From Pseudolabrys sp. FHR47 (GTDB taxonomy: Bacteria; Pseudomonadota; Alphaproteobacteria; Rhizobiales; Xanthobacteraceae), in NCBI RefSeq assembly GCF_005153485.1, contig NZ_CP039740.1:558001-622000 (forward strand): a stretch of 64,000 nucleotides of DNA, written 5' to 3'. The notes under the pieces were generated by a model. The model saw only the letters and a program-made list of their open reading frames with translations. It made no database searches and was not told where the DNA came from. Positions 18,045 through 29,685 of the stretch are shown piece after piece. The position numbers were made by a program, and so were the translations under genes. Each line of letters opens with the position of its first letter. Within the stretch, counting starts at the first letter, position 1.

Positions 18045-19286
18045 ATGCACCCGGCGGTGAAAAACGGCAGCTACGATGTCGGCCGCGTGCGCGAGGATTT
18101 CCCGATTCTCGGCCTGCAAGTCCACGGCAAGCCGCTCGTGTATCTCGACAATGCCGCCTCCACGCAGAAACCGACGGCCGTGCTCGACCGGCTTCACCAG
18201 GCCTACACGACCGAATATGCCAATGTGCATCGTGGCCTGCATTATCTCGCCAATGCCGCCACGGAAGCCTACGAAGGCGCGCGCGCGAAGGTCGCGGCCT
18301 TTCTCAATGCGGAGCGCAACGAGGAGGTCGTCTTCACGCGCGGCGCGACAGAGGCAGTTAATCTTGTTGCTTACACCTTCGGACGCGAGCGTATCAAGCC
18401 GGGCGATGAAATCGTGCTCTCGATCATGGAGCACCACGCCAACATCGTGCCATGGCACTTCCTGCGCGAGCGGTACGGCGCGGTGATCAAGTGGGCGCCG
18501 GTTGATGACGACGGCAATTTCCTGCTCGATGAGTTCGAAAAGCAGCTGACAGACCGGACCAAAATGGTCGCGATCACGCAGATGTCGAACGTTCTCGGCA
18601 CCATCGTGCCGGTCAAGGAAGTTACGCGCATCGCGCATGCGCGCGGGATTCCGGTGCTGGTCGACGGCGCCCAGGCCTCCGTTCATCTCGATATCGACGT
18701 CCGCGACATCGATTGCGATTTCTACGTCGCCACCGGTCACAAGCTTTACGGCCCGACGGGTATCGGCGTGCTCTATGGCAAGCACGAGCATCTTGCCGTG
18801 ATGCCGCCATTCAATGGCGGCGGCGAGATGATCCGCGAGGTGTCGCAGGACTGCGTCACCTACGGCGAGCCGCCGCATAGATTCGAGGCCGGGACGCCTC
18901 CCATCGTGCAAGCGATCGGGCTCGGCGCCGCCATCGACTACATCAACTCCATCGGCAAAGCGCGGATCCGGGCACATGAAGCCGAGTTGACCGCCTATGC
19001 CCACGAACGGCTGCGGGAGATAAACTCGCTGCGCATTATCGGAACCGCCAAGGACAAGGGCGCCATCGTCTCTTTTGAGGTGAGGGGGGCTCACCCCCAC
19101 GATTTCGCTACGATCATCGATCGCTCCGGAGTCGCGGTGCGCGCCGGTACGCATTGCGCCATGCCGCTGCTCGAACGCTTCGGTGTCGCGGCGACCTGCC
19201 GGGCCTCGTTCGCGCTCTACAACACCGCTGAGGATGTCGATTGCCTGGTGCGCGCCCTCCGGAAAGCACAGGAGTTATTCGCATGA
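18045..19286 (+). CDS. sufS: Cysteine desulfurase SufS
   Basis: SufS (group II cysteine desulfurase) takes sulfur from cysteine for SufE and SufB. The 413-residue protein has YLDNAASTQKP near the start, the PLP lysine in ATGHKLYGPTG, and the catalytic cysteine in RAGTHCAMPLL, with the short group-II loop. The ATG at 18045 is the natural start; a longer reading overlapping sufD lacks family resemblance. It is distinct from the group I nifS at 38408-39598, so the island has two desulfurases. The stop overlaps the next gene by four bases. Confidence 0.96.
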   Translation: MHPAVKNGSYDVGRVREDFPILGLQVHGKPLVYLDNAASTQKPTAVLDRLHQAYTTEYANVHRGLHYLANAATEAYEGARAKVAAFLNAERNEEVVFTRGATEAVNLVAYTFGRERIKPGDEIVLSIMEHHANIVPWHFLRERYGAVIKWAPVDDDGNFLLDEFEKQLTDRTKMVAITQMSNVLGTIVPVKEVTRIAHARGIPVLVDGAQASVHLDIDVRDIDCDFYVATGHKLYGPTGIGVLYGKHEHLAVMPPFNGGGEMIREVSQDCVTYGEPPHRFEAGTPPIVQAIGLGAAIDYINSIGKARIRAHEAELTAYAHERLREINSLRIIGTAKDKGAIVSFEVRGAHPHDFATIIDRSGVAVRAGTHCAMPLLERFGVAATCRASFALYNTAEDVDCLVRALRKAQELFA

Positions 19287-19615
19287 CGGACAAGACCGGA
19301 ACGGCAGGACCGGCTGCAGGCGGGCGTACCGTAACCGCAACTCATCGGGTCGTGGGGCGCGCTTTAGGCGCCGACCGTTCGCGGAAATTTGCACCGGGCG
19401 AGTTGGTGTGGTCACGGGCGCATATCAGGAACGACGGTACCTATCCGCACAGGGACATCGGCGACGTTCTGGTGGTCGAGGACGATCTCGGCTGCGTGCG
19501 CGAAGCCTGGAGTTTCCTCGGGGAGACCTTCTACACGGTTGAATTCTTCGAGCGGGCCGTCGTCGTCATCATGCGCGGCCGGGAGATGGTGAGCAGTGTG
19601 CTGACCGCGGCCTGA
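19283..19615 (+). CDS. NifZ-like protein at the end of the suf operon
   Basis: The 110-residue product has a NifZ-type fold after a 40-residue leader: FAPGELVWSRAHIRNDGTYP followed by HRDIGDVLVVEDDLG and TFYTVEFFERAVVVIM. This parallels the nifZ at 44542-44865. NifZ is needed for P-cluster formation in the MoFe protein. Here the gene is translationally coupled to sufS (ATGA), which suggests a link between SUF and nitrogenase cluster maturation (inference). It is the last gene of the fdx-sufBCDS group and is convergent with sufE. Confidence 0.8.
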   Translation: MTDKTGTAGPAAGGRTVTATHRVVGRALGADRSRKFAPGELVWSRAHIRNDGTYPHRDIGDVLVVEDDLGCVREAWSFLGETFYTVEFFERAVVVIMRGREMVSSVLTAA

Positions 19616-19631
19616 CGGTCGGCGAAGAGTC

Positions 19632-20102
19632 TCAGGGCTGGCTGCTTGCCAGTGCCGCTCGTGCGTCCGAGCGGACGCGTTCGACCATGGAACGGAGGCC
19701 ATTCGATCGCTGGGGCGTAAGGTGCTCGCGCAAGCCCAGGCGTTCGAACAACGAAGTTGGATCCGCTGCGATGATGTCGCTGGCGCGTTTGCCGGAAAGC
19801 ATGGCGAACAGGATTGCGACCAGCCCGCGCACGATATGGGCGTCGCTATCGCCACGGAAGGTGAGTGTAGGTCCGTCAGCGCCCGAACGGTGTATCGTGG
19901 TCGCCAGCCAGACCTGGCTGACGCAGCCTTGCACTTTATTGGCGTCGGTGCGTTCGTGCGTCGGCAACTGGCTCAGGCCGTTGCCGAGCTCGATTACATA
20001 GCGGTATCGATCGTCCCAATCATCGAGTAACGAGAAGTTTTCGATGATCTCATCGAGCGTCTGGCCGGTGTGGAGCGAAGGAACAGTTATGACTTCTTGC
20101 AT
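19632..20102 (-). CDS. sufE: SufE sulfur-acceptor protein
   Basis: SufE receives persulfide from SufS and passes it to SufB. The 156-residue protein has the SufE core with the acceptor cysteine C60 in KVQGCVSQVW and the IIAADPTSLFERLGLREHLTPQRSNG-type C-terminal region (positions about 112-137). It is on the opposite strand from sufBCDS, eight bases after an atypical receiver-domain gene with which it seems to form an operon transcribed away from nifH. Confidence 0.95.
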   Translation of the reverse strand: MQEVITVPSLHTGQTLDEIIENFSLLDDWDDRYRYVIELGNGLSQLPTHERTDANKVQGCVSQVWLATTIHRSGADGPTLTFRGDSDAHIVRGLVAILFAMLSGKRASDIIAADPTSLFERLGLREHLTPQRSNGLRSMVERVRSDARAALASSQP

Positions 20103-20110
20103 ACTGGCGA

Positions 20111-21837
<1,727 letters not shown>

Positions 21838-21877
21838 AGCGTCTCATTGGACGGATCCTGGTCTCTCGACGAGGGGC

Positions 21878-21891
21878 CGGGCTTCCGCCCG
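21878..21891 (+). terminator. Small hairpin between nifH and nifD
   Basis: CGGGC-TTCC-GCCCG forms a five-pair stem with a TTCC tetraloop. There is no T-run, so it is more likely an RNA processing or stability element that sets the nifH excess than a strong terminator. Confidence 0.45.
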
Positions 21892-21922
21892 CACATAAAC
21901 GGTACTGGAGCGAGGTAACGAT

Positions 21923-23425
21923 ATGAGCTTGGCACAAACGCAGAGCGTTGCAGAGATCAAGGCTCGGAACAAAGAACTCATCGATGAAGTTTTGAAGGTT
22001 TATCCGGAGAAGACCGCAAAGCGGCGCGCCAAGCACTTGAATGTGCACGAGGCGGGCAAGTCGGACTGCGGCGTCAAATCCAACCTGAAGTCCATTCCGG
22101 GCGTGATGACGATCCGCGGCTGTGCCTATGCCGGCTCCAAGGGCGTCGTCTGGGGTCCGATCAAGGACATGATCCACATCAGCCATGGTCCGGTCGGCTG
22201 CGGCCAGTATTCCTGGGCCGCACGGCGCAACTATTACATCGGCACGACCGGCATCGACACCTTCGTGACGATGCAGTTCACCTCCGATTTCCAGGAGAAG
22301 GACATCGTCTTCGGCGGCGACAAGAAGCTCGCCAAGATCATGGACGAAATCCAGGAGCTGTTCCCGCTCAACAACGGCATCACCGTCCAGTCGGAGTGCC
22401 CGATCGGCCTGATCGGCGACGACATCGAGGCCGTCTCGAAAGCGAAATCCAAAGAATATGACGGCAAGACCATCGTGCCTGTCCGCTGCGAGGGCTTCCG
22501 CGGCGTGTCGCAGTCGCTCGGTCACCACATCGCCAACGACTCGATCCGCGATTGGGTGTTCGACAAGATCGCGCCGGACGCGCCGCCGAAATTCGAGCCG
22601 ACGCCGTACGACGTCGCCATCATCGGCGACTACAATATCGGCGGCGATGCCTGGTCGTCTCGCATCCTGCTGGAAGAGATGGGCCTGCGCGTGATCGCCC
22701 AGTGGTCGGGCGACGGCAGCCTGGCCGAGCTCGAGGCGACGCCGAAGGCGAAGCTCAACGTCCTGCACTGCTACCGCTCGATGAACTACATTTCGCGGCA
22801 CATGGAAGAGAAGTACGGCATTCCGTGGTGCGAGTACAACTTCTTCGGGCCGAGCAAGATCGCCGAGTCGCTGCGCAAGATCGCCAGCTTCTTCGACGAC
22901 AAAATCAAGGAAGGCGCCGAGCGGGTCATCGCCAAGTACCAGCCCTTGATGGGTGCGGTCATCGCCAAGTACCGCCCGCGCCTCGAAGGCAAGACTGTGA
23001 TGCTGTTCGTCGGCGGTTTGCGCCCGCGGCACGTGATCGGCGCCTACGAAGATCTCGGCATGGAAGTTGTCGGCACCGGCTACGAGTTCGGCCACAACGA
23101 CGACTACCAGCGCACGGCTCAGCATTACGTCAAGGACGGCACGCTGATCTATGACGACGTGACGGGCTACGAGTTCGAGAAGTTCGTCGAGAAGGTGCAG
23201 CCGGACCTGGTCGGTTCGGGCATCAAGGAGAAATACGTGTTCCAGAAGATGGGTGTGCCGTTCCGGCAGATGCATTCCTGGGACTACTCCGGTCCGTACC
23301 ATGGCTATGACGGCTTCGCGATCTTCGCGCGTGACATGGACATGGCCATCAATTCGCCGATCTGGAAGAAGGCCATGGCGCCCTGGAAGGCCGCGCCGAG
23401 GCCCACTTTGATAGCGGCGGAGTGA
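21923..23425 (+). CDS. nifD: Nitrogenase MoFe protein alpha chain NifD
   Basis: NifD with NifK forms the MoFe protein holding FeMo-cofactor and P-clusters. The 500-residue protein has the P-cluster ligands in CAYAGSKGV and [11 protein letters not shown], the HCYRSMNYI segment with the cofactor cysteine, and [15 protein letters not shown] with the cofactor histidine. GGAGCGAGG lies just upstream of the ATG. Size and all key residues are normal for a Mo nitrogenase (not Vnf or Anf). Confidence 0.99.
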   Translation: MSLAQTQSVAEIKARNKELIDEVLKVYPEKTAKRRAKHLNVHEAGKSDCGVKSNLKSIPGVMTIRGCAYAGSKGVVWGPIKDMIHISHGPVGCGQYSWAARRNYYIGTTGIDTFVTMQFTSDFQEKDIVFGGDKKLAKIMDEIQELFPLNNGITVQSECPIGLIGDDIEAVSKAKSKEYDGKTIVPVRCEGFRGVSQSLGHHIANDSIRDWVFDKIAPDAPPKFEPTPYDVAIIGDYNIGGDAWSSRILLEEMGLRVIAQWSGDGSLAELEATPKAKLNVLHCYRSMNYISRHMEEKYGIPWCEYNFFGPSKIAESLRKIASFFDDKIKEGAERVIAKYQPLMGAVIAKYRPRLEGKTVMLFVGGLRPRHVIGAYEDLGMEVVGTGYEFGHNDDYQRTAQHYVKDGTLIYDDVTGYEFEKFVEKVQPDLVGSGIKEKYVFQKMGVPFRQMHSWDYSGPYHGYDGFAIFARDMDMAINSPIWKKAMAPWKAAPRPTLIAAE

Positions 23426-23434
23426 GATATCACC

Positions 23435-23464
23435 CTCGGCTCTCCCCGCATGGGAAGAGCCGAG
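23435..23464 (+). terminator. Hairpin between nifD and nifK
   Basis: CTCGGCTCTCCC pairs with GGGAAGAGCCGAG around a five-base loop, with one bulged base. No T-run follows (an AT-rich AAATAAAT tract does). It is probably an mRNA stabiliser or processing site within the nif transcript. Confidence 0.55.
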
Positions 23465-23502
23465 AGAGAAAATAAATACACAGCGATACAGAGGGCTTCA
23501 CC

Positions 23503-25062
23503 ATGACGCAAAATGCCGACCACGTGCTCGACCACTTCGAGCTGTTCCGCGGGCCGGAATACCAGCAGATGCTGGCGAACAAGAAGAAGATGTTTGAGAA
23601 CCCGCGCGACCCCGCCGAGGTCGAGCGCGTTCGCGAATGGGCGAAGACCCCGGAGTATCGCGAGAAAAACTTCGCGCGCGAAGCGCTCACGGTGAATCCC
23701 GCCAAGGCCTGCCAGCCGCTCGGCGCGGTGTTCGCCGCGGTCGGTTTCGAGGGCACCATTCCCTTCGTCCACGGCTCGCAAGGCTGTGTCGCCTATTATC
23801 GCAGCCATCTTTCGCGGCACTTCAAGGAGCCGAGCTCCTGCGTGTCGTCGTCGATGACGGAAGATGCCGCGGTGTTCGGTGGGCTCAACAACATGATCGA
23901 CGGCCTTGCCAACACGCACAGCATGTACAAGCCGAAGATGATCGCCGTTTCCACCACCTGCATGGCCGAGGTCATTGGCGACGACCTCAACGCCTTCATC
24001 AAGACGGCGAAGGAAAAGGGATCTGTGCCCGCAGAGTATGACGTTCCGTTCGCGCATACGCCGGCCTTCGTCGGCAGTCATGTCACCGGCTACGACAATG
24101 CCCTGAAAGGTATTCTCGATCACTTCTGGGACGGCAAGGCCGGCACCGCGCCCAAGCTGGAGCGTCAGCCGAACGAGAAAATCAACATCATCGGCGGCTT
24201 CGACGGCTACACCGTCGGCAATACCCGTGAGATCAAGCGCATCCTCAAGCTGATGGGGATCGAGCACACGATTATCGCCGACAACAGCGATGTGTTCGAC
24301 ACGCCGACCGACGGCGAGTTCCGCATGTATGACGGCGGCACCACGTTGGAGGAAGCGGCCAACGCGATCCACGCCAAGGCGACGATCTCGATGCAACACT
24401 ATTCCACGGAAAAGACGCTGCCCTTTATCGCCGATCATGGCCAGGAGACGGTGTCGTTCCATCATCCGGTCGGCGTGTCGGCGACCGACGAATTCATCAT
24501 GGCGTTGTCGCGCATCTCCGGTAAGGAGATCCCGGAGGAGCTGGCGCGCGAGCGCGGTCGTCTGGTCGACGCGATGGCGGATTCCAGCGCGCACATTCAC
24601 GGCAAGAAGTTCGCGATCTACGGCGATCCGGACCTTTGCCTCGGCCTGGCGGCGTTCTTGCTCGAGCTCGGTGCTGAACCGACGCACGTCCTGGCCACCA
24701 ACGGCTCCAAGGCCTGGGCGGAAGAAGTTCAGAAGGTGTTCGATAGTTCGCCCTTCGGTGCCAACTGCCATGTCTATCCGGGCAAGGACCTCTGGCACAT
24801 GCGCTCGTTGCTGTTCACCGAGCCGGTCGACTTCCTGATCGGCAACACTTACGGCAAGTATCTCGAGCGTGATACCGGTACGCCGCTGATCCGCATCGGC
24901 TTCCCGATCTTCGATCGCCATCACCACCACCGCTATCCGGTCTGGGGCTATCAAGGCGGCATGAACGTGTTGGTGTGGATCCTCGACAAGATCTTCGACG
25001 AGATCGACAAGAACACCATCGTCCCAGCGAAGACCGACTACAGCTTCGACATCATCCGCTGA
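23503..25062 (+). CDS. nifK: Nitrogenase MoFe protein beta chain NifK
   Basis: NifK is the beta subunit of the MoFe protein. The 519-residue product has P-cluster ligands in [20 protein letters not shown] and [12 protein letters not shown], and the conserved [13 protein letters not shown] with the serine near the P-cluster. The N-terminal extension of about 60 residues is that of the longer group I NifK. It lies 77 bases after nifD and about 100 bases before nifE, with hairpins on both sides. Confidence 0.99.
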   Translation: MTQNADHVLDHFELFRGPEYQQMLANKKKMFENPRDPAEVERVREWAKTPEYREKNFAREALTVNPAKACQPLGAVFAAVGFEGTIPFVHGSQGCVAYYRSHLSRHFKEPSSCVSSSMTEDAAVFGGLNNMIDGLANTHSMYKPKMIAVSTTCMAEVIGDDLNAFIKTAKEKGSVPAEYDVPFAHTPAFVGSHVTGYDNALKGILDHFWDGKAGTAPKLERQPNEKINIIGGFDGYTVGNTREIKRILKLMGIEHTIIADNSDVFDTPTDGEFRMYDGGTTLEEAANAIHAKATISMQHYSTEKTLPFIADHGQETVSFHHPVGVSATDEFIMALSRISGKEIPEELARERGRLVDAMADSSAHIHGKKFAIYGDPDLCLGLAAFLLELGAEPTHVLATNGSKAWAEEVQKVFDSSPFGANCHVYPGKDLWHMRSLLFTEPVDFLIGNTYGKYLERDTGTPLIRIGFPIFDRHHHHRYPVWGYQGGMNVLVWILDKIFDEIDKNTIVPAKTDYSFDIIR

Positions 25063-25072
25063 CGTTCGCGGC

Positions 25073-25105
25073 CTGCCGCCAATGCCATTCGTGCATTGGC
25101 GGCAG
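25073..25105 (+). terminator. Strong hairpin between nifK and nifE
   Basis: A perfect 13-pair stem (CTGCCGCCAATGC at 25073-25085 with its complement at 25093-25105) and a seven-base loop begins 11 bases after nifK. It lacks a T-run. It is well placed to lower nifEN expression relative to nifHDK or to protect the upstream mRNA. Confidence 0.7.
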
Positions 25106-25163
25106 TGCCTGACGTCAAAACTTGCTTCGCGTGCGCTTTGCGGCCGGTGGATAGGAGAGATAA

Positions 25164-26846
25164 ATGAGCTCGCTGTCGGCAACGATCCAGAACGTCTTTG
25201 ACGAGCCGGGCTGCGCCAAGAACGCGAACAAGTCCGAAGCCGAGCGCAAGAAGGGATGCACCAAGCAGCTTCAGCCCGGCGGCGCGGCCGGCGGCTGTGC
25301 CTTCGACGGCGCCAAGATCGCGCTGCAGCCGCTGACCGACGTCGCCCATCTGGTCCATGGCCCGATCGCCTGCGAGGGCAACTCCTGGGACAACCGCGGC
25401 GCCAAATCCTCGGGCTCGAACATCTGGCGTACCGGCTTTACCACCGACATCAACGAGACCGACGTCGTCTTCGGCGGCGAGAAGCGTCTCTACAAGGCGA
25501 TCAAGGAAATCGTCGAGAAATACGATCCGCCCGCGGTGTTCGTCTATCAGACCTGCGTGCCGGCGATGATCGGCGACGACATCAACGCGGTCTGCAAGGC
25601 GGCGGCGGCAAAGTTCGGCAAGCCGGTCATCCCCGTCAACTCGCCTGGTTTTGTGGGCCCCAAAAATCTCGGCAACAAGCTTGCCGGCGAGGCACTGCTC
25701 GATCATGTGATCGGCACCGAAGAGCCCGATTACACGACGCCTTACGACATCAACATTATCGGCGAATACAACCTTTCCGGCGAATTCTGGCAGGTCAAGC
25801 CGCTGCTGGATGAGCTCGGCATCCGCATTCTGTCGTGCATCTCCGGCGACGGAAAGTATCGCGAGGTGGCTTACTCGCACCGCGCCCGCGCCGCGATGAT
25901 GGTGTGCTCCAAGGCGATGATCAACATCGCGCGCAAGATGGAAGAGCGCTACGGCATCCCCTTCTTCGAAGGGTCGTTCTACGGCATCCAGGATTCGAGC
26001 GACTCGCTGCGCGAGATCGCGCGGCTGCTGATCGAGCGCGGCGCGCCGGCCGAGCTGATGGAGCGCACCGAGGCGGTGATCGCGCGCGAGGAGGCCAAGG
26101 CCTGGGCTGCGATCGAGCCTTATAAGGCGCGCCTGACCGGCAAGAAGGTTCTGCTCATCACTGGCGGCGTCAAGTCGTGGTCGGTAGTCGCCGCTTTGCA
26201 GGAAGCTGGCCTCGAAATGGTCGGCACCAGCGTGAAGAAGTCCACCAAGGAGGACAAAGAGCGCATCAAGGAGCTGATGGGCCAGGATGCGCACATGATC
26301 GACGACATGGCGCCGCGTGAAATGTACAAGATGCTCAAGGACGCGAAGGCCGATATCATGCTATCGGGCGGCAAATCGCAGTTCGTCGCTCTGAAAGCGG
26401 CAATGCCGTGGCTCGATATCAACCAGGAGCGCCAGCACGCCTATATGGGCTATGTCGGCATGGTGAAGCTCCTCAAGGAGATCGACAAGGCGCTCTACAA
26501 TCCCATGTGGGCGCAGCTCCGCCGGCCGGCACCGTGGGAGAATGCTGCGACCAACTGGCAGGCCAAGGCCATGGCGCAGATGGATGCGGAGGCGGCGGCG
26601 CTCGCCGCCGATCCGGTCCGCGCGGACGAAGTGCGGCGTGCGAAAAAAATCTGCAATTGCCGGCACGTCGATCTCGGCACGATCGAGGATGCGATCCGCG
26701 ACCACGCTTTGACGACCGTCGAGGGCATTCGCGACCGAACCGGTGCGTCGGGCGGTTGCGGAGCGTGTTCGGTGCGCATCGAGGACGTTCTCGCGGCCGG
26801 GCCCGTGGTACCGCAGCCCATGCCCATGCTCGTCGCGGCCGAGTGA
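25164..26846 (+). CDS. nifE: FeMo-cofactor scaffold NifE with C-terminal BFD-type [2Fe-2S] domain
   Basis: NifE and NifN form the scaffold on which the NifB product is turned into FeMo-cofactor. The first 470 residues are the NifD-like scaffold fold (GGCAFDGAKIALQPLTD, HGPIACEGNSWDNR). About residues 490-545 form a bacterioferritin-associated-ferredoxin-like domain with CNC and CGAC cysteine pairs, a fusion common in alphaproteobacterial NifE but absent from Azotobacter NifE. This accounts for the length of 560 residues. AGGAGAGATAA precedes the ATG. NifN starts nine bases after the stop. Confidence 0.97.
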   Translation: MSSLSATIQNVFDEPGCAKNANKSEAERKKGCTKQLQPGGAAGGCAFDGAKIALQPLTDVAHLVHGPIACEGNSWDNRGAKSSGSNIWRTGFTTDINETDVVFGGEKRLYKAIKEIVEKYDPPAVFVYQTCVPAMIGDDINAVCKAAAAKFGKPVIPVNSPGFVGPKNLGNKLAGEALLDHVIGTEEPDYTTPYDINIIGEYNLSGEFWQVKPLLDELGIRILSCISGDGKYREVAYSHRARAAMMVCSKAMINIARKMEERYGIPFFEGSFYGIQDSSDSLREIARLLIERGAPAELMERTEAVIAREEAKAWAAIEPYKARLTGKKVLLITGGVKSWSVVAALQEAGLEMVGTSVKKSTKEDKERIKELMGQDAHMIDDMAPREMYKMLKDAKADIMLSGGKSQFVALKAAMPWLDINQERQHAYMGYVGMVKLLKEIDKALYNPMWAQLRRPAPWENAATNWQAKAMAQMDAEAAALAADPVRADEVRRAKKICNCRHVDLGTIEDAIRDHALTTVEGIRDRTGASGGCGACSVRIEDVLAAGPVVPQPMPMLVAAE

Positions 26847-26854
26847 GACCACGC

Positions 26855-28237
26855 ATGGCAAAAGTCACCGTCGTCAAGAAGGCTTGCGCGGTCAATCCGC
26901 TGAAGATGAGCCAGCCGATCGGCGGGGCGTTCGCGTTCATGGGCCTGCGCGGGTCGATGCCGCTGCTCCACGGTTCGCAAGGTTGCACGTCCTTCGGGCT
27001 GACGCTGTTCGTGCGGCATTTCAAGGAGAATGTGCCGCTGCAGACGACGGCGATGAGCGAGGTGGCGACCGTGCTCGGCGGCTATGAGAACGTCGAACAG
27101 GCGATCATGAACATCTACAACAAGCAGAAGCCGGAGATCATCGGCATCTGCTCGACCGGTGTGACCGAAACCAAAGGCGACGACGTCGAGGGTTATCTCA
27201 AGCTGATCCGGGAGAAGTATCCGCAGCTCTCGGAGTTCCCGCTGGTCTATGTCTCGACACCGGATTTCAAGGACGCCTTCCAGGACGGCTGGGAAAAGAC
27301 CGTCGCGCGGATGATCGAAGTGATGGTCGAAACGCCACGCAACGGCGCGCGGCGCGATCCGACGCGGGTCAACGTTCTTCCCGGCTGTCACCTGTCGCCC
27401 GGCGATCTCGACGAGCTGCGGACCATTCTGGAAGATTTCGGCCTGGAGCCGTCCTTCCTCCCCGATCTAGCTGGCTCGCTCGATGGCCATATCCCGGAAA
27501 ACTTCAGCCCGACCACGATCGGCGGCATCGGCGTCGAGGAAGTGGCGACCATGGGGCAGGCGGCTTGGACCATCGCGATCGGCGCGCAAATGCGCCGCGC
27601 GGCCGAGGCCATGAAAGCGAAAACAGGTGTTCCCTTCCGGCTGTTCGAGCGCCTGTGCGGTCTCATCCCCAATGACGAGTTCATCGCGTTTTTGAGCGAG
27701 ATTAGCGGCCGGCCGGTGCCACTCAAATATCGGCGCCTGCGCGGCCAGTTGGCCGACGCCATGCTCGACGCGCATTTTCATATCGGCGGCCGCAAGCTGG
27801 CGATCGGCGCCGAGCCCGACTTGCTGTTCGATGTGAGCAGCATGTTGCAGGAGATGGGCGCAGCGATCACCGTCGCGGTGACCACGACGCAGTCTCCGGT
27901 GTTCGAGCGGCTCAATGCCGACGAAGTGCTGATCGGCGACCTGGAAGATCTCGAAAACCTCGCGAAAGAGCGCGACTGCGATCTTCTCATCACCCATTCG
28001 CACGGCCGCCAGGCCGCCGAACGGCTGAATATTCCGTTCTATCGCGCCGGCTTTCCGATGTTCGACCGGCTCGGTGCCGGCCATCAGCTCTTGATCGGAT
28101 ACCGGGGCACCCGTGACCTGATCTTCGACATCAGCAATCTGATCATCGCCGATCAAGAGCAGAATCATCAGCCCACGCCCGACACCTGGCGCACCCAGGA
28201 AACGGCGTCCCCGGTCCAGGCCGTCACCACGCATTGA
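26855..28237 (+). CDS. nifN: FeMo-cofactor scaffold NifN
   Basis: NifN is the NifK-like partner of NifE. The 460-residue protein begins KVTVVKKACAVNPLKMSQPI, has HGSQGCTSFGLT with the conserved cluster cysteine, and follows the NifN pattern with a normal length. The ATG at 26855 lies nine bases after nifE; an upstream reading through the end of nifE is a false extension. The genes nifE, nifN and nifX run in series. Confidence 0.97.
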   Translation: MAKVTVVKKACAVNPLKMSQPIGGAFAFMGLRGSMPLLHGSQGCTSFGLTLFVRHFKENVPLQTTAMSEVATVLGGYENVEQAIMNIYNKQKPEIIGICSTGVTETKGDDVEGYLKLIREKYPQLSEFPLVYVSTPDFKDAFQDGWEKTVARMIEVMVETPRNGARRDPTRVNVLPGCHLSPGDLDELRTILEDFGLEPSFLPDLAGSLDGHIPENFSPTTIGGIGVEEVATMGQAAWTIAIGAQMRRAAEAMKAKTGVPFRLFERLCGLIPNDEFIAFLSEISGRPVPLKYRRLRGQLADAMLDAHFHIGGRKLAIGAEPDLLFDVSSMLQEMGAAITVAVTTTQSPVFERLNADEVLIGDLEDLENLAKERDCDLLITHSHGRQAAERLNIPFYRAGFPMFDRLGAGHQLLIGYRGTRDLIFDISNLIIADQEQNHQPTPDTWRTQETASPVQAVTTH

Positions 28238-28259
28238 TGCGAGAGAGAAAGGAAGCGAC

Positions 28260-28655
28260 ATGAAAATCGCCTTCGCGACCCAGGATCTCAAGCGTGTCGA
28301 CGCGCATTTCGGCTGGGCCAAGAACATCGCCATCTACGAGATCGGTCCGGAGGGCCATAAATTTCTTGAAGCCGTGCAGTTCGATGGTGACCTCAAGGAA
28401 GACGGCAACGAGGACAAGCTCGCGCCCAAGATCGACGCGATCAAGGACTGCGCCATTCTCTACGTCGCCGCCATCGGCGGCTCGGGTGCGGCGCGGGTGG
28501 TGGCCAACAACATCCATCCGATGAAGGTCAATCAGCCCGAGGAAATCACCGATCTGCTGGCGAAGCTGGAAGATGTCCTCAAGGGCACGCCGCCGCCATG
28601 GCTGCGCAAGGCCTTGGCAAAAGACAAAGAACGAATCCTCGATTTCGAAGAGTGA
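28260..28655 (+). CDS. nifX: FeMo-cofactor carrier protein NifX
   Basis: NifX binds NifB-co and VK-cluster intermediates and moves or stores them during cofactor synthesis. The 131-residue protein has the NifX/NifB-C-terminal fold ([39 protein letters not shown]). AAGGAAG precedes the ATG by five bases. A related domain forms the C-terminus of nifB at 41058-42620. The NifX-associated gene follows nine bases later. Confidence 0.96.
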   Translation: MKIAFATQDLKRVDAHFGWAKNIAIYEIGPEGHKFLEAVQFDGDLKEDGNEDKLAPKIDAIKDCAILYVAAIGGSGAARVVANNIHPMKVNQPEEITDLLAKLEDVLKGTPPPWLRKALAKDKERILDFEE

Positions 28656-28663
28656 GAACGACA

Positions 28664-29134
28664 ATGGCCGACGTCGCAGCTGTGCTCGAACCAAATTCCG
28701 CGGCCGAAGCGCCGTTCGTGAAAGAACTCATCAAGGTGTGGCGCGCGCAGGACACGCATGGAGCCTGGGAGAGCAAGAGTGATCTCGATCTGCTTGAGCC
28801 CTACATTCTCGACAAAGAGAAGCGCCGGGCACTGCCGATCATGGGCGATCCCGATCCGGAGACCATTTGGCGGCTGGAGCTCTTTTTCAACGCCGTGTGC
28901 CTCTCCATCGAGCGGGCGACCGGCGTGATGATCTCGCCGATGCTGAAAATGAGCCATGAGGGCTTCGGCCGCATGGTGCTGATCGGCGGGCGGCTCATCG
29001 TCGTCAACAAGCAATTGCGCGACGTTCATCGCTTCGGCTTCGACAACCTCGGCAAGCTCGCCGAGGAGGGCGACAAATACGTCAAGGCCGGCGTTGAAAT
29101 GATCGAAAAGTTCCCGGATGTGGCGAAATACTGA
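28664..29134 (+). CDS. NifX-associated nitrogen fixation protein (DUF269)
   Basis: The 156-residue protein belongs to the family that almost always follows nifX. The typical blocks are [31 protein letters not shown] and [23 protein letters not shown]. Its function is undefined; it may assist nitrogenase or cofactor maturation. It lies in the nifENX group, nine bases after nifX and eight bases before the next small gene. The ATG at 28664 is the conserved start. Confidence 0.93.
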   Translation: MADVAAVLEPNSAAEAPFVKELIKVWRAQDTHGAWESKSDLDLLEPYILDKEKRRALPIMGDPDPETIWRLELFFNAVCLSIERATGVMISPMLKMSHEGFGRMVLIGGRLIVVNKQLRDVHRFGFDNLGKLAEEGDKYVKAGVEMIEKFPDVAKY

Positions 29135-29142
29135 GGTGAATC

Positions 29143-29343
29143 ATGAGCGATGTGGAAGCCCTGAAGGCTGAAATCAAGAAACTGTCGGCGCGGGCCATGG
29201 ATGCCAAGATGAATCTCCATGACCTGTCGGAAGAGCTGCCGATCAACTGGCAGCAGATCATGGCCATCGCCCAGAAGGCTCATGATGCCTTCGCTGCCTT
29301 GGAGCAGAAGCGGGCGGATCTGAAGGTCCTTGAGACCGCATAG
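29143..29343 (+). CDS. CCE_0567-family small nif protein (DUF683)
   Basis: The 66-residue, mostly helical protein (SDVEALKAEIKKLSARAMDA, DLSEELPINWQQIM) matches the small metalloprotein family named after cyanobacterial CCE_0567, which is linked to nifX in most diazotrophs. Two helices and the conserved HDLSEELP segment are visible. Role unknown. AGGTG lies upstream of the ATG. Confidence 0.88.
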   Translation: MSDVEALKAEIKKLSARAMDAKMNLHDLSEELPINWQQIMAIAQKAHDAFAALEQKRADLKVLETA

Positions 29344-29362
29344 CCCGAAAGCTTATCCGACC

Positions 29363-29662
29363 ATGTCCAGTGCAACCCGCGATGGGCGCGATTGGCAGCC
29401 CGAATATCTGCTCTCAATCGACCCCAAGAAATGTATCGGTTGCGGCCGGTGCTTCAAGGTCTGCGGTCGCGACGTGATGACCCTTAAGGGCCTCACCGAT
29501 GAAGGCGAGTTCGTCGCCCTGGACGATGATGAGGATGACGAGGTCGAGAAGAAGATCATGGTGATGAACGACGAGGGCGCCTGTATCGGCTGCGGCGCCT
29601 GCGCGCGCGTTTGCCCGACCAATTGCCAAACCCATGCGGCCGCAACGGCCGAAGCCGCCTGA
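29363..29662 (+). CDS. fdxB: Nif-specific ferredoxin III FdxB
   Basis: The 99-residue ferredoxin has two [4Fe-4S] motifs, CIGCGRCFKVC and CIGCGACARVCP, separated by an acidic insert (DDDEDDEVE) as in the FdxB family. It is the usual partner at the end of nifENX gene strings and probably donates electrons for cofactor assembly. The ATG at 29363 is the conserved start. Followed by sodB 23 bases later. Confidence 0.94.
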   Translation: MSSATRDGRDWQPEYLLSIDPKKCIGCGRCFKVCGRDVMTLKGLTDEGEFVALDDDEDDEVEKKIMVMNDEGACIGCGACARVCPTNCQTHAAATAEAA

Positions 29663-29685
29663 CGCATGTGAGCACGGAGCCGCGT

